The notes beneath the pieces are model-generated. The model had not been told where the DNA came from, made no database searches, and saw nothing but the letters and a program-made list of their open reading frames with translations. Below, piece after piece: positions 48,089 to 58,662 of a stretch of DNA of 64,000 nt. The DNA is from Pirellulaceae bacterium (GTDB lineage Bacteria; Planctomycetota; Planctomycetia; Pirellulales; Pirellulaceae). Position 1 is the first letter of the stretch; every line of letters starts with the position of its first letter. The stretch lies in contig JAGFJK010000075.1 in assembly GCA_024102795.1 (NCBI GenBank), forward strand, positions 1 through 64,000. The letters are read 5' to 3'. The translations under genes and the position numbers were made by a program.

Positions 48089-50305
48089 ATGCACCTTGAG
48101 TTCGAAGCTCCCGGAATGTGGTTGTGGGCCGTGCCCCTGGCCCTGGCCGCGCTCGGCCTGTTCGGCTGGTCGTTGGCCGCTCGCGGCTATGCGATCCGCC
48201 GGGTGTTGATCCTGGTGGCGCTGCGCGGACTGACCGGCGTGCTGCTGCTGTTGCTGCTGGCCCGGCCCGTCTGGGTCGCTCAGCGGGACGAAGAACCGCG
48301 GCAGCGCAAGGTGGTGGTGCTGCTGGACCGCAGCGCCAGCATGTCGCTGACCGAGGGCGGGCAGTCGCGCTACGGGCAAGCGGTCGAGTTTCTCCGCGAC
48401 CGGCTGCTGCCCGAGTTGAAGGGCCGCGAGCTGCGGACCGAGGCGATGTTGTTTGCCGAGGAGGCGGAGGATGCCGACGGCGCGCGGGTCAGCTCGGCCC
48501 GGCCCGACGGCCAGCAAACCGACCTGGCGGCGGCCATCGTGCACGCGGTCGGCAGCCGGCAACCGCCGCCGCTGGCCATCGTCGCGCTGACCGACGGCGC
48601 CGTGACGCGCACCGAGCTGAACCGGCGCGCGGTTTCCGCGCTGGTCGACAACGGGATTCCGCTGATCGCCGTCGGGTTCGGCAGCGAAACGGGCAGCAAC
48701 GTCCTGTCATTGGAACGGATCGACGCTCCGGCCACCACGGCCGCCGAGCAGCAGTTCCAGATCGCCGTCCAATTGCAGGCTACCGGCCAGGGCGCGCTGC
48801 CGCCGTTTGACCTGGTGCTGACCCGCAACGGTCTCTTCGTGGAACGCCGGCGGATCGAAGCGGTGACGGCGCCGCGTTACTGGCAGGAGAGCTTTGAGGT
48901 GACCGAAGCGGACGAAGGGCTGGTCAGCTTTTCCGTGCGGCTGTTGCCGCCCAACGATCCGGCGATCGTCTGTCCCAGCCAGGAACTGTCCGCGGGCGTG
49001 CGGGTGACCGAGGAACGCGACCTGCGCGTGCTGTTCGTCCAGGGCGGACTGACCTGGGATTACAAGTTCGTGCGGCTGGCCGTCGGTTCCGATCCGTCGA
49101 TCCGCCTGTCGGCACTCAGCCGCTCGGCCAACCGCTCGTCGATGTTCCAGAACATTCAAGGAGACGCGGACCTGGTCGGCGGGTTTCCCAGCTCGTTGCA
49201 GCAGTTGGCCCGTTACCGCGTGATCGTGCTCTCGAACCTGGGGCCCGCGGATCTGAACGAGGCGCAGCAGCAACTGCTGGATCGGTTCTGCGGCGAGTTC
49301 GCCGGCGGCGTGCTGTTGATGGGCGGCACCGATACGATCAATGCCAACTGGCAAGGCACGCGGCTGGAACAACTGCTGCCGGTGACCGTGGCCCCGGGCG
49401 GCCAGGCCAGCAGCCAGGCCGGCGTCCGGGTGCGGTTGACCGAGGCGGCGCTGCGCCATCCGGTGCTGCAGATCGCGGACGACGGAAACACCACGGCCGC
49501 CTGGTCCCGGCTGCCGCAGTTCACCGGGTTCGCCCGGGTGCAAGGTGTGAAACCTGGCGCCGAAGTCTGGCTGGAAGCGGCCGGCAATCCGGCCAGCCGG
49601 CAGCCGCTGATGGTCGTGCAGCGTTACGGTCGCGGCGTCTCGGCCGTGCTCTGTCTGCAGAACTTCTGGCGGTGGCGCCTGGCCAAGGAAGTCGACACGG
49701 CTCAGTTCGATCGCTTCTGGCGGCAGTTGCTGCGATTCCTGTCCGAAGGCAGTCGCGACACGCTCTGGCTGGCGATCCCCAACCAGCCGCTGGAGCCGGA
49801 CCGGGACCTGCGCGTGGAGCTGGAGCTGCGGCCCGATCCGGAGGCCAAGACGGCCGGCACGGCGGGTTTCGCCCTGCAGGTACTCGACCCGCAGCAGCGG
49901 GAAGTCAGCCGGCAGAACATCCAGCTTCGCTCCGGCCAGACCAGTGAACTGACGTTTCGCACGACCGAAGCCGGGTTGCATCAACTGAACGTGCTGGATG
50001 CGAACCAGGTCGTCCGAGCCTCGCGGAGCGTCGAGATTCGCCGCGTGCCATACGAGTTTATCAACACTTCCCGCGACATCGAGAACCTGAGACAATGGGC
50101 TCGGCTGAGCGGCGGGATGGCGACCAAGGTGGAGGATTGCCTGGACGCCAGCCAGCTTGTGGATCGGTTGAGCGAATCGCTCGAACAGTTGCACCAGCAG
50201 CGTCCGCGATCGCTACCGGCGGCGGTCAACGGCTGGGTGTTGCTGTGCGTGCTGGCGGGTGTTTGCGGGGAGTGGTTTTTGAGGAAGCGCTGGGGATTGG
50301 CGTGA
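48089..50305 (+). CDS. VWA-domain membrane protein (BatB/CoxE-like position in MoxR cluster)
   Basis: 738 residues from the ATG at 48089; the longer open frame to 47366 is antisense-like overlap of the previous gene. Two N-terminal helices (MWLWAVPLALAALGLFGWSL and ILVALRGLTGVLLLLLLARP) precede a VWA domain with the metal site LLDRSASMS (DxSxS) near residue 80 and ALTDGAVTRTE further on. A long beta-rich extracytoplasmic part follows (a glutamine-amidotransferase-like 'VLFVQGGLTWDYKFVR' and 'GGVLLMGGTDT'), then a C-terminal helix (WVLLCVLAGVCGEWFL). It likely binds divalent metal and partners with MoxR. Confidence 0.87.
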   Translation: MHLEFEAPGMWLWAVPLALAALGLFGWSLAARGYAIRRVLILVALRGLTGVLLLLLLARPVWVAQRDEEPRQRKVVVLLDRSASMSLTEGGQSRYGQAVEFLRDRLLPELKGRELRTEAMLFAEEAEDADGARVSSARPDGQQTDLAAAIVHAVGSRQPPPLAIVALTDGAVTRTELNRRAVSALVDNGIPLIAVGFGSETGSNVLSLERIDAPATTAAEQQFQIAVQLQATGQGALPPFDLVLTRNGLFVERRRIEAVTAPRYWQESFEVTEADEGLVSFSVRLLPPNDPAIVCPSQELSAGVRVTEERDLRVLFVQGGLTWDYKFVRLAVGSDPSIRLSALSRSANRSSMFQNIQGDADLVGGFPSSLQQLARYRVIVLSNLGPADLNEAQQQLLDRFCGEFAGGVLLMGGTDTINANWQGTRLEQLLPVTVAPGGQASSQAGVRVRLTEAALRHPVLQIADDGNTTAAWSRLPQFTGFARVQGVKPGAEVWLEAAGNPASRQPLMVVQRYGRGVSAVLCLQNFWRWRLAKEVDTAQFDRFWRQLLRFLSEGSRDTLWLAIPNQPLEPDRDLRVELELRPDPEAKTAGTAGFALQVLDPQQREVSRQNIQLRSGQTSELTFRTTEAGLHQLNVLDANQVVRASRSVEIRRVPYEFINTSRDIENLRQWARLSGGMATKVEDCLDASQLVDRLSESLEQLHQQRPRSLPAAVNGWVLLCVLAGVCGEWFLRKRWGLA

Positions 50306-50326
50306 GGGGAGATGTTACCATTGAAG

Positions 50327-50343
50327 CCCGACGCGTCAGCGAG
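50327..50343 (+). repeat. Copy of dispersed short repeat (cccgacgcgtcagcgag)
   Basis: One mismatch to the consensus cccgaagcgtcagcgag. It lies 22 bases after the VWA gene stop, before the DUF4159 gene. Confidence 0.5.
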
Positions 50344-50484
50344 GAGAGCACCCGCGCGGGACGTTGCGCAAGGAATCGGCGCATGGCAGGTGAGCGCCTG
50401 GCGCTTCGCTGTCTGACGCGCGGGAATACGCCTGCCAACGACTTACGTTCAAAGTGGCGCTGTCCAACTGAGAGGACTCGACCG

Positions 50485-51189
50485 ATGTGGCTGCATCTCC
50501 GAGCGACTCGCGCAAGCTGTCACTTGCTCTGGGGTATTGTTTCGCTCGCCTGGCTGGCGATGACCGCGGCACAGGCGCTGGCCCAGACGACCGACCAGCA
50601 GCACGCTTACTTCTTCATGGGGCGAGTGCAGTACAGCAAGAACGACGGCAAGGACTGTGCCGGCGTGGGGCTGAACATGGCGCGGCTGGTCTCCGAGGTC
50701 TCGTCGATTCACATTCGCGACGAGAAGAAGGTGGCCTTGACCGATGACGCCCTGTTCGAGACGCCGTTTCTGTTCATGAACGGGCATAACGATTTCACGC
50801 TTACCGACGAGGAGCTGGCCAACCTGCGGACGTACCTGCAGCACGGGGGGTTCCTGTTTGGATCGGGTTGCTGTACGAACCCGGCTTTCCCCAAGGCCTG
50901 GCGGCGCGAGATGCAGCGGTTGTTTTCCCAGCCGGTGAAGCGGCTGGAGTACGGGCACCCGATCTACGAGTGCTTTTACAAGCTGGGAGAGATCCGCAGC
51001 CTGCACCGAAATACCACCGTGTATGTCGAGGGGTTGTACCTGGAGGACCGGCTGGTGGCGGTGCTGTGCGAGGATGGCCTGTGCTGCGCGTTCAGCGCGG
51101 ACAACACGTGCAACGTCGGCCGGGGCATCCGGCCCGAAGAGGGCAAAAAGCTGGCCCTGAACATCGCCGTCTACGCGATGACGCACTGA
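50485..51189 (+). CDS. DUF4159 domain protein
   Basis: 234 residues with a signal peptide (LLWGIVSLAWLAMTAAQALAQ) from the ATG at 50485. DUF4159 features are visible: YFFMGRVQYSKNDGKDCAGV, LFETPFLFMNGHNDFTLTDEE and 'LRTYLQHGGFLFGSGCC' (in part). It closes the MoxR/VWA cluster as in other bacteria. The domain has a ThuA- or glutamine-amidotransferase-like fold without known activity. The Cys-rich GSGCC and LCEDGLCC segments are notable. It is separated from the VWA gene by 179 bases that contain a dispersed repeat. Confidence 0.88.
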   Translation: MWLHLRATRASCHLLWGIVSLAWLAMTAAQALAQTTDQQHAYFFMGRVQYSKNDGKDCAGVGLNMARLVSEVSSIHIRDEKKVALTDDALFETPFLFMNGHNDFTLTDEELANLRTYLQHGGFLFGSGCCTNPAFPKAWRREMQRLFSQPVKRLEYGHPIYECFYKLGEIRSLHRNTTVYVEGLYLEDRLVAVLCEDGLCCAFSADNTCNVGRGIRPEEGKKLALNIAVYAMTH

Positions 51190-51306
51190 AAGAGTGCCGG
51201 GGAACACGGCCGAAAAAAAATCTCGCGGGCGCCGAAACGCGGACGATCCAGCAGGGTTGAATCCTCTTGTTGCGGAAACCACGTCTCTTTGGATCAGGAA
51301 ACTTCG

Positions 51307-53736
51307 ATGAGCCGCTGGTCAATGCGGATTGCCCTGTACTGGGGAATGTCGTTGGCTGGGTTGGGTGTTGCCGCGCCCGCCCTGTTCGCTCAAAGCGGTT
51401 CCGAGGCCGAGCGGATGGCGTTTTTCGAACGTCACATCCGGCCGGTGCTGGTGGCCGAGTGTTATTCGTGCCACTCCGCCCAGGCGGACGAGATCGGGGG
51501 CGGTCTGACGTTGGATACGCGGGACGGTATTCGCCAAGGGGGCGATACCGGCCCGGCGGTCGTGCCGGGCAGCGCCAGTCGGAGTTTGCTGGTCAAGGCG
51601 ATTCGGCAAACGGATCCGAACTTGCAGATGCCACCCGACAAGAAGCTGCCTGCCGAGGTGATCGCCAATTTCGAGCGGTGGATCGCTCAGGGTGCCGACG
51701 ATCCGCGGGACGGTGAGGCCGCGGTCGCTCGGAAGTACGAGATCGACATCCAGCAAGGCCGGCAATACTGGGCTTTCCAGGTCCCGTGCGACACCGTGCC
51801 GCCGCCGGTTCGGGCGACCGACTGGCCGCGGAGCGACATCGATCGGTTTGTGCTGGCCGCAATGGAGGCTCAGGGCGCGCATCCGGTGGCCGACGCCGAC
51901 CCGCACTCGCTGGTCCGGCGGCTGTACCTGGACTTGATCGGGTTGCCTCCGTCGCCGGACGACGTGAGCCAGTTTGTCGCGCTGCACGCCCAGGACGCTC
52001 AGGCGGCCGTGGCGGCGACGGTGGACAAGCTGTTGGAGAACCCCGGTTTTGGCGAACGGTGGGGCCGGCACTGGCTGGACGTGGTCCGTTATGCCGAATC
52101 GTCGGGCCAGGCCACGAACTTCGCCTTTCCCCACGCCTGGCGCTACCGCGACTGGGTGATCGAGTCGCTGAATGCCGACACGCCCTACGATCAGTTCATC
52201 CGCCAGCAGTTGGCCGGCGACTTGTTGCCCGCCGAGGACGAGCGGCAGCGGGCGGCGAACATGGTGGCCACCGGGTTCCTGGCGATCGGACCCAAGTCGC
52301 TCAGCGAACGCAACCGGCAGCAGTTCCAGGCGGACGTAGTGGACGAGCAGATCGACGCCACGTTCCAGGCCTTCCAGGCGTTGACGGTGGCTTGCGCTCG
52401 CTGCCACGATCACCGCTTCGATCCGATTCCGCAAACGGATTACTACGCGCTGGCGGGCATCTTCCGCAGTACCGAGACCTGTTACGGGACGATCCGGGTG
52501 GTGCAGAGCAACCATCCCAGCCCGCTGCTGGAGCTGCCGCGCGAGGCCGACGCGACGCAGCCCTATCCGCCGCTGACCGCCGCTCGCCGCGAGCTGATCG
52601 AACGGCAGATCGAATCGCAGCAGGAGCAGATGGCGGAGTTGACCAGCCGCGACCAACTGATTCGCCGCATCTTCATGGCCTCGCGGGTGACTCAGCTTCG
52701 CAGCCAGCTCGACCTGTACGACGGCGACGGCATGCCCCGGCCGCTGGCGATGGGCGTCCGCGAGAGCCGGCAAGCGGCGGACAGCCCGCTGTATATTCGG
52801 GGAGAGATCAACCAGCCGTCGGATCGGGTGGAGCGAGGTTTTCCGCAAGTGCTGACCGTCCGGCAACCGGCGATCGGTTCGCGGAGCAGCGGTCGGCGCG
52901 AGCTGGCGGACTGGATCGCCTCGCCCGACAACCCGCTTACGGCCCGCGTGATGGCCAACCGCGTCTGGCTGCACCTGATCGGTCGCGGCCTGGTCGCCAC
53001 GCCGGACAATTTCGGCGCGTCGGGGCAGCCGCCCAGCCACCCGGAACTGCTGGACTACCTGGCGGTGCGGTTCGTCCAGGACGGCTGGTCGATCAAGCGG
53101 CTGATCCGTTCGATCGTGCTCAGCCGCACCTACCAGCTCAGCTCGCAGTTCGACTACGAGAACTTCGAGAAGGATCCGGAGAACGTGCTGGTCTGGCGGA
53201 TGCCCAAGCGGCGGCTGGAGGCCGAGGCGCTGCGGGACTCGATGTTGCTGCTGGGCGGCAACCTGAACCTCCAGCCCCCGGCCGGCAGCCTGGTCGCCCG
53301 CGGCGGCGAGGGCAACGTCGGCTTCCGGATCACCGGCGATCCGGCGGCCACCGAAACCAACCGTTCGGTCTATCTGCCGATCGTCCGGGACCAGTTGCCC
53401 GAAATGCTCACCGTCTTCGACTTCCCGGACCCCAGCCTGATCGTGGGCGAACGGGCGGCCACCACGATTCCGGCCCAGTCGCTGTACTTGATGAACAATC
53501 CGTTCGTGCAGCGGCAGGCCGATGGGTTGGCGTCGCGCGTCATGCAGGCCAGCGAGGATGACGTCGAGCGGATCAAGCAGGCCTGGCTGCTCGGCTACTC
53601 GCGGCCGCCGACCGACAGCGAGATCAACCTGGCTTTGAAATTCCTGGACGACTACGGCGTTCAGCATTCGGTCCGGGCGACGTGGGCCGCGTTCTGCCAG
53701 GCGATTCTGGCCAGCGCGGAGTTTGCGCAGCGTTAG
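51307..53736 (+). CDS. PSD1-type cytochrome c protein with DUF1549 and DUF1553 domains (second copy)
   Basis: 809 residues, shorter than the copy at 29.4 kb because it lacks that protein's ~160-residue middle insert. The leader is MRIALYWGMSLAGLGVAAPA and the heme motif is CYSCH (Cys52, Cys55, His56). DUF1549 shows RRLYLDLIGLPPSPDDV and HWLDVVRYAESSGQ, with CARCHDHRFDP as a second CxxCH. DUF1553 has [20 protein letters not shown] and RRLEAEALRDSML. The ATG at 51307 was preferred over the upstream TTG; a further ATG at 51322 is also possible. It is paired with the following DUF1501 gene (28 bases apart). Confidence 0.92.
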   Translation: MSRWSMRIALYWGMSLAGLGVAAPALFAQSGSEAERMAFFERHIRPVLVAECYSCHSAQADEIGGGLTLDTRDGIRQGGDTGPAVVPGSASRSLLVKAIRQTDPNLQMPPDKKLPAEVIANFERWIAQGADDPRDGEAAVARKYEIDIQQGRQYWAFQVPCDTVPPPVRATDWPRSDIDRFVLAAMEAQGAHPVADADPHSLVRRLYLDLIGLPPSPDDVSQFVALHAQDAQAAVAATVDKLLENPGFGERWGRHWLDVVRYAESSGQATNFAFPHAWRYRDWVIESLNADTPYDQFIRQQLAGDLLPAEDERQRAANMVATGFLAIGPKSLSERNRQQFQADVVDEQIDATFQAFQALTVACARCHDHRFDPIPQTDYYALAGIFRSTETCYGTIRVVQSNHPSPLLELPREADATQPYPPLTAARRELIERQIESQQEQMAELTSRDQLIRRIFMASRVTQLRSQLDLYDGDGMPRPLAMGVRESRQAADSPLYIRGEINQPSDRVERGFPQVLTVRQPAIGSRSSGRRELADWIASPDNPLTARVMANRVWLHLIGRGLVATPDNFGASGQPPSHPELLDYLAVRFVQDGWSIKRLIRSIVLSRTYQLSSQFDYENFEKDPENVLVWRMPKRRLEAEALRDSMLLLGGNLNLQPPAGSLVARGGEGNVGFRITGDPAATETNRSVYLPIVRDQLPEMLTVFDFPDPSLIVGERAATTIPAQSLYLMNNPFVQRQADGLASRVMQASEDDVERIKQAWLLGYSRPPTDSEINLALKFLDDYGVQHSVRATWAAFCQAILASAEFAQR

Positions 53737-53764
53737 AGTGAACCAGGCTTGGGGAGAATCGACG

Positions 53765-55192
<1,428 letters not shown>

Positions 55193-55240
55193 GCGCCCGA
55201 TGGTATTTGGTCGCTTGGTCGGTCCAGTTTCGAGCCCGTC

Positions 55241-55740
55241 GAGTAGAACCCCACAAATCGCTTCTGGCCCCCTCCCCGGCTTCCGGGGAGGGCTGGGGAG
55301 GGGCTTTTGGCACTTGGTCTAACCTCGACCCACACTCGCCACTTCCACTCAACTACCAACTGGACGCATCCATCCGGACCCGGATGCAGAACACGAACCA
55401 CTCCAAATCCGCGTTCACCGCAGGCCATGGCTCACGTTAAACATCGCGTTGTCCACTCAAACCCGGCAGGCCCCTCCCCAGCCCTCCCCGAAAGCCGGGG
55501 AGGGAGCCAGAGGGATCTTAAGGGGGGCGTCTGCCGCAACGGACGCCAACCCTATTGTGCCTGGTCTGTCGGGCTAAAATCCCTCAGCAAAACAACTTAA
55601 AAGCTGCACGGTCTCGAAGCCGGGGAGGGAGCCAGAAGTGATTCATGGGGTTTCCCAGGCCGGTTGGGATGCCGGATCGAATAGTCAATGAAAAGGTCCT
55701 GAATCTTGATGGCAAAACAACCCATGACCTGCACGACCTC
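55241..55740 (+). repeat. Modular inverted-repeat element R4, with extra B-type arm
   Basis: The left side is a partial B arm (ccccacaaatcgcttctgg) leading to a GC-rich hairpin block (~55270-55305). The asymmetric centre (~55306-55469) is the best match, inverted, to the centre of R1. The right A arm ends aacttaaaagctgcacggtctc (~55596-55617). A complete B arm is then added in tandem (GC block, cagaagtgattcatgggg, gccggatcgaatagtcaatg, aggtcctgaatcttgatgg) and ends ctgcacgacctc at 55740. The last part overlaps the start of the WD40 gene. The region 55193-55708 holds no other gene. Confidence 0.8.
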
Positions 55741-56686
55741 CTCTCCCGCTGCGGCGATGCTGGCGGCCGCGTTTTGCCTGGCGGTGATCCCGCTCAGCTC
55801 GGCGCGAGCCGCAGAACCGCCAGTTACGGCGGCGTGTTTTAGCGCGGACGGGACGACGGTCGTGGTCGGTTCCCAGGCCGGACTGCAGTGGCGGGATTGG
55901 CCGGCGCTGACGGTTCGCCGGCAGTGGAAGACGAAGCTGGTGCAGATCCACCATCTGGCGCTCGAACCGGCCAGCGGTCGGCTGGCGGTCAGCGGGGGCA
56001 GCCCGGCGGAAGCTGGCGGGGCGGAGATTTACCGTTGGCCGCCGAAGGGCGAGCCGACGCGGAGCGTGCGCGGGGGAGAAGACGTCTGGTACCAGTTCGC
56101 CTGGGACGAGCTGGGAGCCGGTTGGGTGGCGGCATCTGGCGACGGCAACTTGTATCGCGGAAGAGAGGATGGCGGCGAGCTGACGGCGGTCGGCGGCCAT
56201 TCCCGCGGAGTGCTTACAGTGGCGCCGGCGGGCGAAAGCTGGTGGTGCTCTGCCGGGATGGATCGCAGCCTGCGGGTCTGGCGGGGCGAGCGGTTCGAGG
56301 CGGTACGGTCGCTGGACAACCACTCCGGCGTGGTGCACGATCTGGCGTTGCGACCGGTGGCGGCCGGACAGGCGGCGGGCCTGAGGATGCTGGCGTCGGC
56401 CAGCGAGGACCGGACGGTGCGCTTCTGGCAGCCGGCGATTGGCCGGTTGGTCCGTTTCGCTCGGTTGCCCAGTCCGCCGCTGGACATCGACTGGTTGCCC
56501 GACGGTTCGCGGCTGGTCGCCGCCTGTGCGGACGGCCGCTTGCGGATCGTGGATCCGGACTCGGCCGAACTGGTGGCGGAACTGGCGGGCGTGGCGGCGT
56601 GGGCTTACACTCTGGTCGTCGCGCCGTCGGGTCGCGAAGCCCTGGTGGGCGGCGCGGACGGCCAGGTGCGTCGCGTGGCCCTTTGA
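55709..56686 (+). CDS. Exported WD40-repeat protein
   Basis: 325 residues from the ATG at 55709. WD-type repeats are visible, for example 'GGHSRGVLTVAPAGESWWCS' then 'LRVWRGERFEAVRSLDNHSG' and 'LASASEDRTVRFW'. A hydrophobic leader, MLAAAFCLAVIPLSSARAAE, starts at an internal ATG (55757). If 55709 is used, the first ~10 residues come from the tail of repeat element R4; 55724 and 55757 are possible starts that depend on it less or not at all. It is probably a periplasmic scaffold without catalytic role. The neighbours are unrelated. Confidence 0.78.
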   Translation: MAKQPMTCTTSSPAAAMLAAAFCLAVIPLSSARAAEPPVTAACFSADGTTVVVGSQAGLQWRDWPALTVRRQWKTKLVQIHHLALEPASGRLAVSGGSPAEAGGAEIYRWPPKGEPTRSVRGGEDVWYQFAWDELGAGWVAASGDGNLYRGREDGGELTAVGGHSRGVLTVAPAGESWWCSAGMDRSLRVWRGERFEAVRSLDNHSGVVHDLALRPVAAGQAAGLRMLASASEDRTVRFWQPAIGRLVRFARLPSPPLDIDWLPDGSRLVAACADGRLRIVDPDSAELVAELAGVAAWAYTLVVAPSGREALVGGADGQVRRVAL

Positions 56687-56717
56687 TGGAACAACGCCAA
56701 TCCAGAGTCAAATCGGG

Positions 56718-56735
56718 CCCGCAAGCGTCAGCGAG
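56718..56735 (+). repeat. Copy of dispersed short repeat (cccgcaagcgtcagcgag)
   Basis: One-base insertion variant of cccgaagcgtcagcgag, 31 bases after the WD40 stop and reaching the 3' end of the small minus-strand gene. Confidence 0.5.
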
Positions 56736-56928
56736 GGACGGGGTGTGCGGCGCTCAGTAGCCGCAAAAACTGCTCAACCAACTGCTGCCGATCGGCGGCT
56801 TGATAGGGAATCCGGCCTTGAGTGACTTCGCGCGCGCCGGCGGCCGAGAAGCCCAAAATTTGCAACTGCCGATCCAAAGTGCCGACGTTGACGTGAATCT
56901 TCGTCCGTTCAAACCGATCCTTTGCCAT
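56728..56928 (-). CDS. Small protein whose N-terminus copies that of elongation factor Tu
   Basis: 66 residues. The first 17, MAKDRFERTKIHVNVGT, are almost identical to the start of EF-Tu, whose next residues would be the IGHVDHGKT P-loop. Here the sequence continues instead with LDRQLQILGFSAAGAREVTQG and a short helical tail, with no GTPase motif. It therefore cannot be a translation factor. It may be a recombination product between tuf and another gene, or a real small protein that borrowed the leader. The open frame extends 11 codons upstream, but the ATG at 56928 matches EF-Tu exactly. It faces the WD40 gene's end. Confidence 0.55.
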   Translation of the reverse strand: MAKDRFERTKIHVNVGTLDRQLQILGFSAAGAREVTQGRIPYQAADRQQLVEQFLRLLSAAHPVPR

Positions 56929-57082
56929 GACATTCCCCACATGGACAGGTGTTGTGGCCACTGATCATCCGACGCTGGTTGGCGACCAGGCCGCGTTGCC
57001 GGATAATCAATAAATGGCAGTCGCGTGAGAAACCTTTCAGGGAATTTTCCATCACCTGAACCCCTGCCGGAAGAAACCCACC

Positions 57083-57430
57083 ATGACCACGGACCTCCCG
57101 CTGCCGCGGACCACTTCCCGCACGCTGCAATTCGAGCAGGGAACGGCGATCGGCATCAGCAATCGCTGGCGCGGGGGCCAGTATTGTTCGATTCTCACGC
57201 CGCTGGGCATTGTCGGCTGCGGGATCTACGACTTGCGGACACCGGCCGAGTTCGGGCAGGCGATCGCCATCGCCAAGGGGACTCCCAGCGACCCGCTGGT
57301 GGAACCCGAAGACCTGCTGGAAGCCCGGATCGTCGGCGTGACGCCCCAGGCCGCCGAACTGGGGATCGAACCGGGCATGACGGGCCGCCAGGCAGTGGAA
57401 ATCATGCTGGCCGCCGCGAAGACGAGCTGA
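57083..57430 (+). CDS. DUF1805 family protein
   Basis: 115 residues. The DUF1805 pattern (as in Bacillus YunC) is visible: 'GGQYCSILTPLGIVGCGIYDL', then AEFGQAIAIAKG, then VEPEDLLEARIVGVTPQAAELGIEPGMTGRQAVE (in two parts: EDLLEARIVGVTPQAAELGI and EPGMTG). The family is small, single-domain and of unknown function; the conserved Cys-Gly (GCG) lies in the second strand. It has no signal peptide. It stands alone between divergent and convergent neighbours. Confidence 0.82.
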   Translation: MTTDLPLPRTTSRTLQFEQGTAIGISNRWRGGQYCSILTPLGIVGCGIYDLRTPAEFGQAIAIAKGTPSDPLVEPEDLLEARIVGVTPQAAELGIEPGMTGRQAVEIMLAAAKTS

Positions 57431-57464
57431 GACGGGGGCAGCCCGAACGCTTGCGACGGGATCC

Positions 57465-58445
57465 TTACTCGCCCCGGCCCTTGGGCCGCACGACGTCGCG
57501 GACCAGACCCAGACGCTCGAGCCCGCGGATCGCCAGCCAGGTCAGGTCGAATTCCGACCAGCGGTGGCCGTGAGCGGCCGATCGCTGCTCGGCATGATGG
57601 TTGTTGTGCCAGCCCTCGCCATGCGCCAGCAACGCCACCAGCCAGTTGTTGCGGCTGCTGTCGGTCGTTTCATAGTTGCGATAGCCCCAGAGGTGCGTCA
57701 GCGAATTGACCGACCACGTCACGTGCCACACAAACACCGTCCGCACGAACACGCCCCACACCAGCAGGCTCAGGCCCAACTGCACTCCGCCCGCGTAGCT
57801 GCCCGTGGTCGCCCAGCCCAGGGCCAGGCCGGCCAGGAAGAACAGCGCGGCGTGAGCGATGTAGATCCAGAGCCAGAGCAAGTGGCGTTCAAGCCGCAGG
57901 TAAAACGGGTCCTTCAGCAGGTCGCGGGCGTAGTGGTCGTAGAACGTCGCCGTGCTGGTCTCGCGGTTGCGGAACAGCAGCCAGCCCAGATGGCCCCAGA
58001 AGAATGTCACCAGCGGCGAATGCGGGTCGCTCGGCTCGTCCGAATACTGGTGATGCCGGCGATGCAGGGCCACCCAGCGAGCGGGCGAATCCTGCAGGCA
58101 GCAGACACCCAGAATCGCCAGAAACCGCTCGAACCACCGCGGGCAGGTAAAGCCCCGGTGGGCGAGCAGGCGATGGTAGCCCAGCGTCATCCCCAGCAAG
58201 CCAAAGAAATAATGGCCCACGATGGCCAGCACCAGGCCCGTCCAACTGAAGAACCAGGGGACCAGCGCCAGCAGGCTCAGAGCATGGACCAGCCCGATCG
58301 AGATCGTGTAGCCGGGCAGCAGCCGCAGCGGCTCCGCTCCGGCGGGCCGCGGGATCCGGCCCGCAGTCGCCTGCCGCTGGGCATTTCCGCCGCCCGAAAC
58401 GGCCGTCTGGCAAGGATCCGCGGGCCGAGAGGAGGCGCTGCTCAT
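57465..58445 (-). CDS. Acyl-CoA / fatty-acid delta-9-type desaturase
   Basis: 326 residues with four hydrophobic stretches. The three histidine boxes of membrane di-iron desaturases are all present: HRLLAH (in LGYHRLLAHRGF), HRRHH and HNNHH (in GWHNNHHAEQ). The enzyme introduces a cis double bond into fatty acyl chains using oxygen, changing membrane fluidity. A variable Pro/Ala-rich N-terminus of ~40 residues precedes the domain; a slightly later start cannot be excluded. The neighbour on the same strand is the DNA glycosylase 217 bases upstream. Confidence 0.93.
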   Translation of the reverse strand: MSSASSRPADPCQTAVSGGGNAQRQATAGRIPRPAGAEPLRLLPGYTISIGLVHALSLLALVPWFFSWTGLVLAIVGHYFFGLLGMTLGYHRLLAHRGFTCPRWFERFLAILGVCCLQDSPARWVALHRRHHQYSDEPSDPHSPLVTFFWGHLGWLLFRNRETSTATFYDHYARDLLKDPFYLRLERHLLWLWIYIAHAALFFLAGLALGWATTGSYAGGVQLGLSLLVWGVFVRTVFVWHVTWSVNSLTHLWGYRNYETTDSSRNNWLVALLAHGEGWHNNHHAEQRSAAHGHRWSEFDLTWLAIRGLERLGLVRDVVRPKGRGE

Positions 58446-58662
58446 GGGTGGGGAGGTTTCCGCGTGGGTCGTGTCGAGCGCGGTCGTGTCGAGCGCCTTG
58501 GGGGGGGCCGCAATCGGACTTCGCTCTCAAACATTCACCAAATCCTGGTCTGGTGCAACCCCAAGATTGGAGCATGCGCCCTGGAAATTCGCACAAGATG
58601 GTCAGTGTGAGATATCTGCGAAGACTTTTCAAGCTGGTCAAACAGTTGCCGGACTGGCGTTC

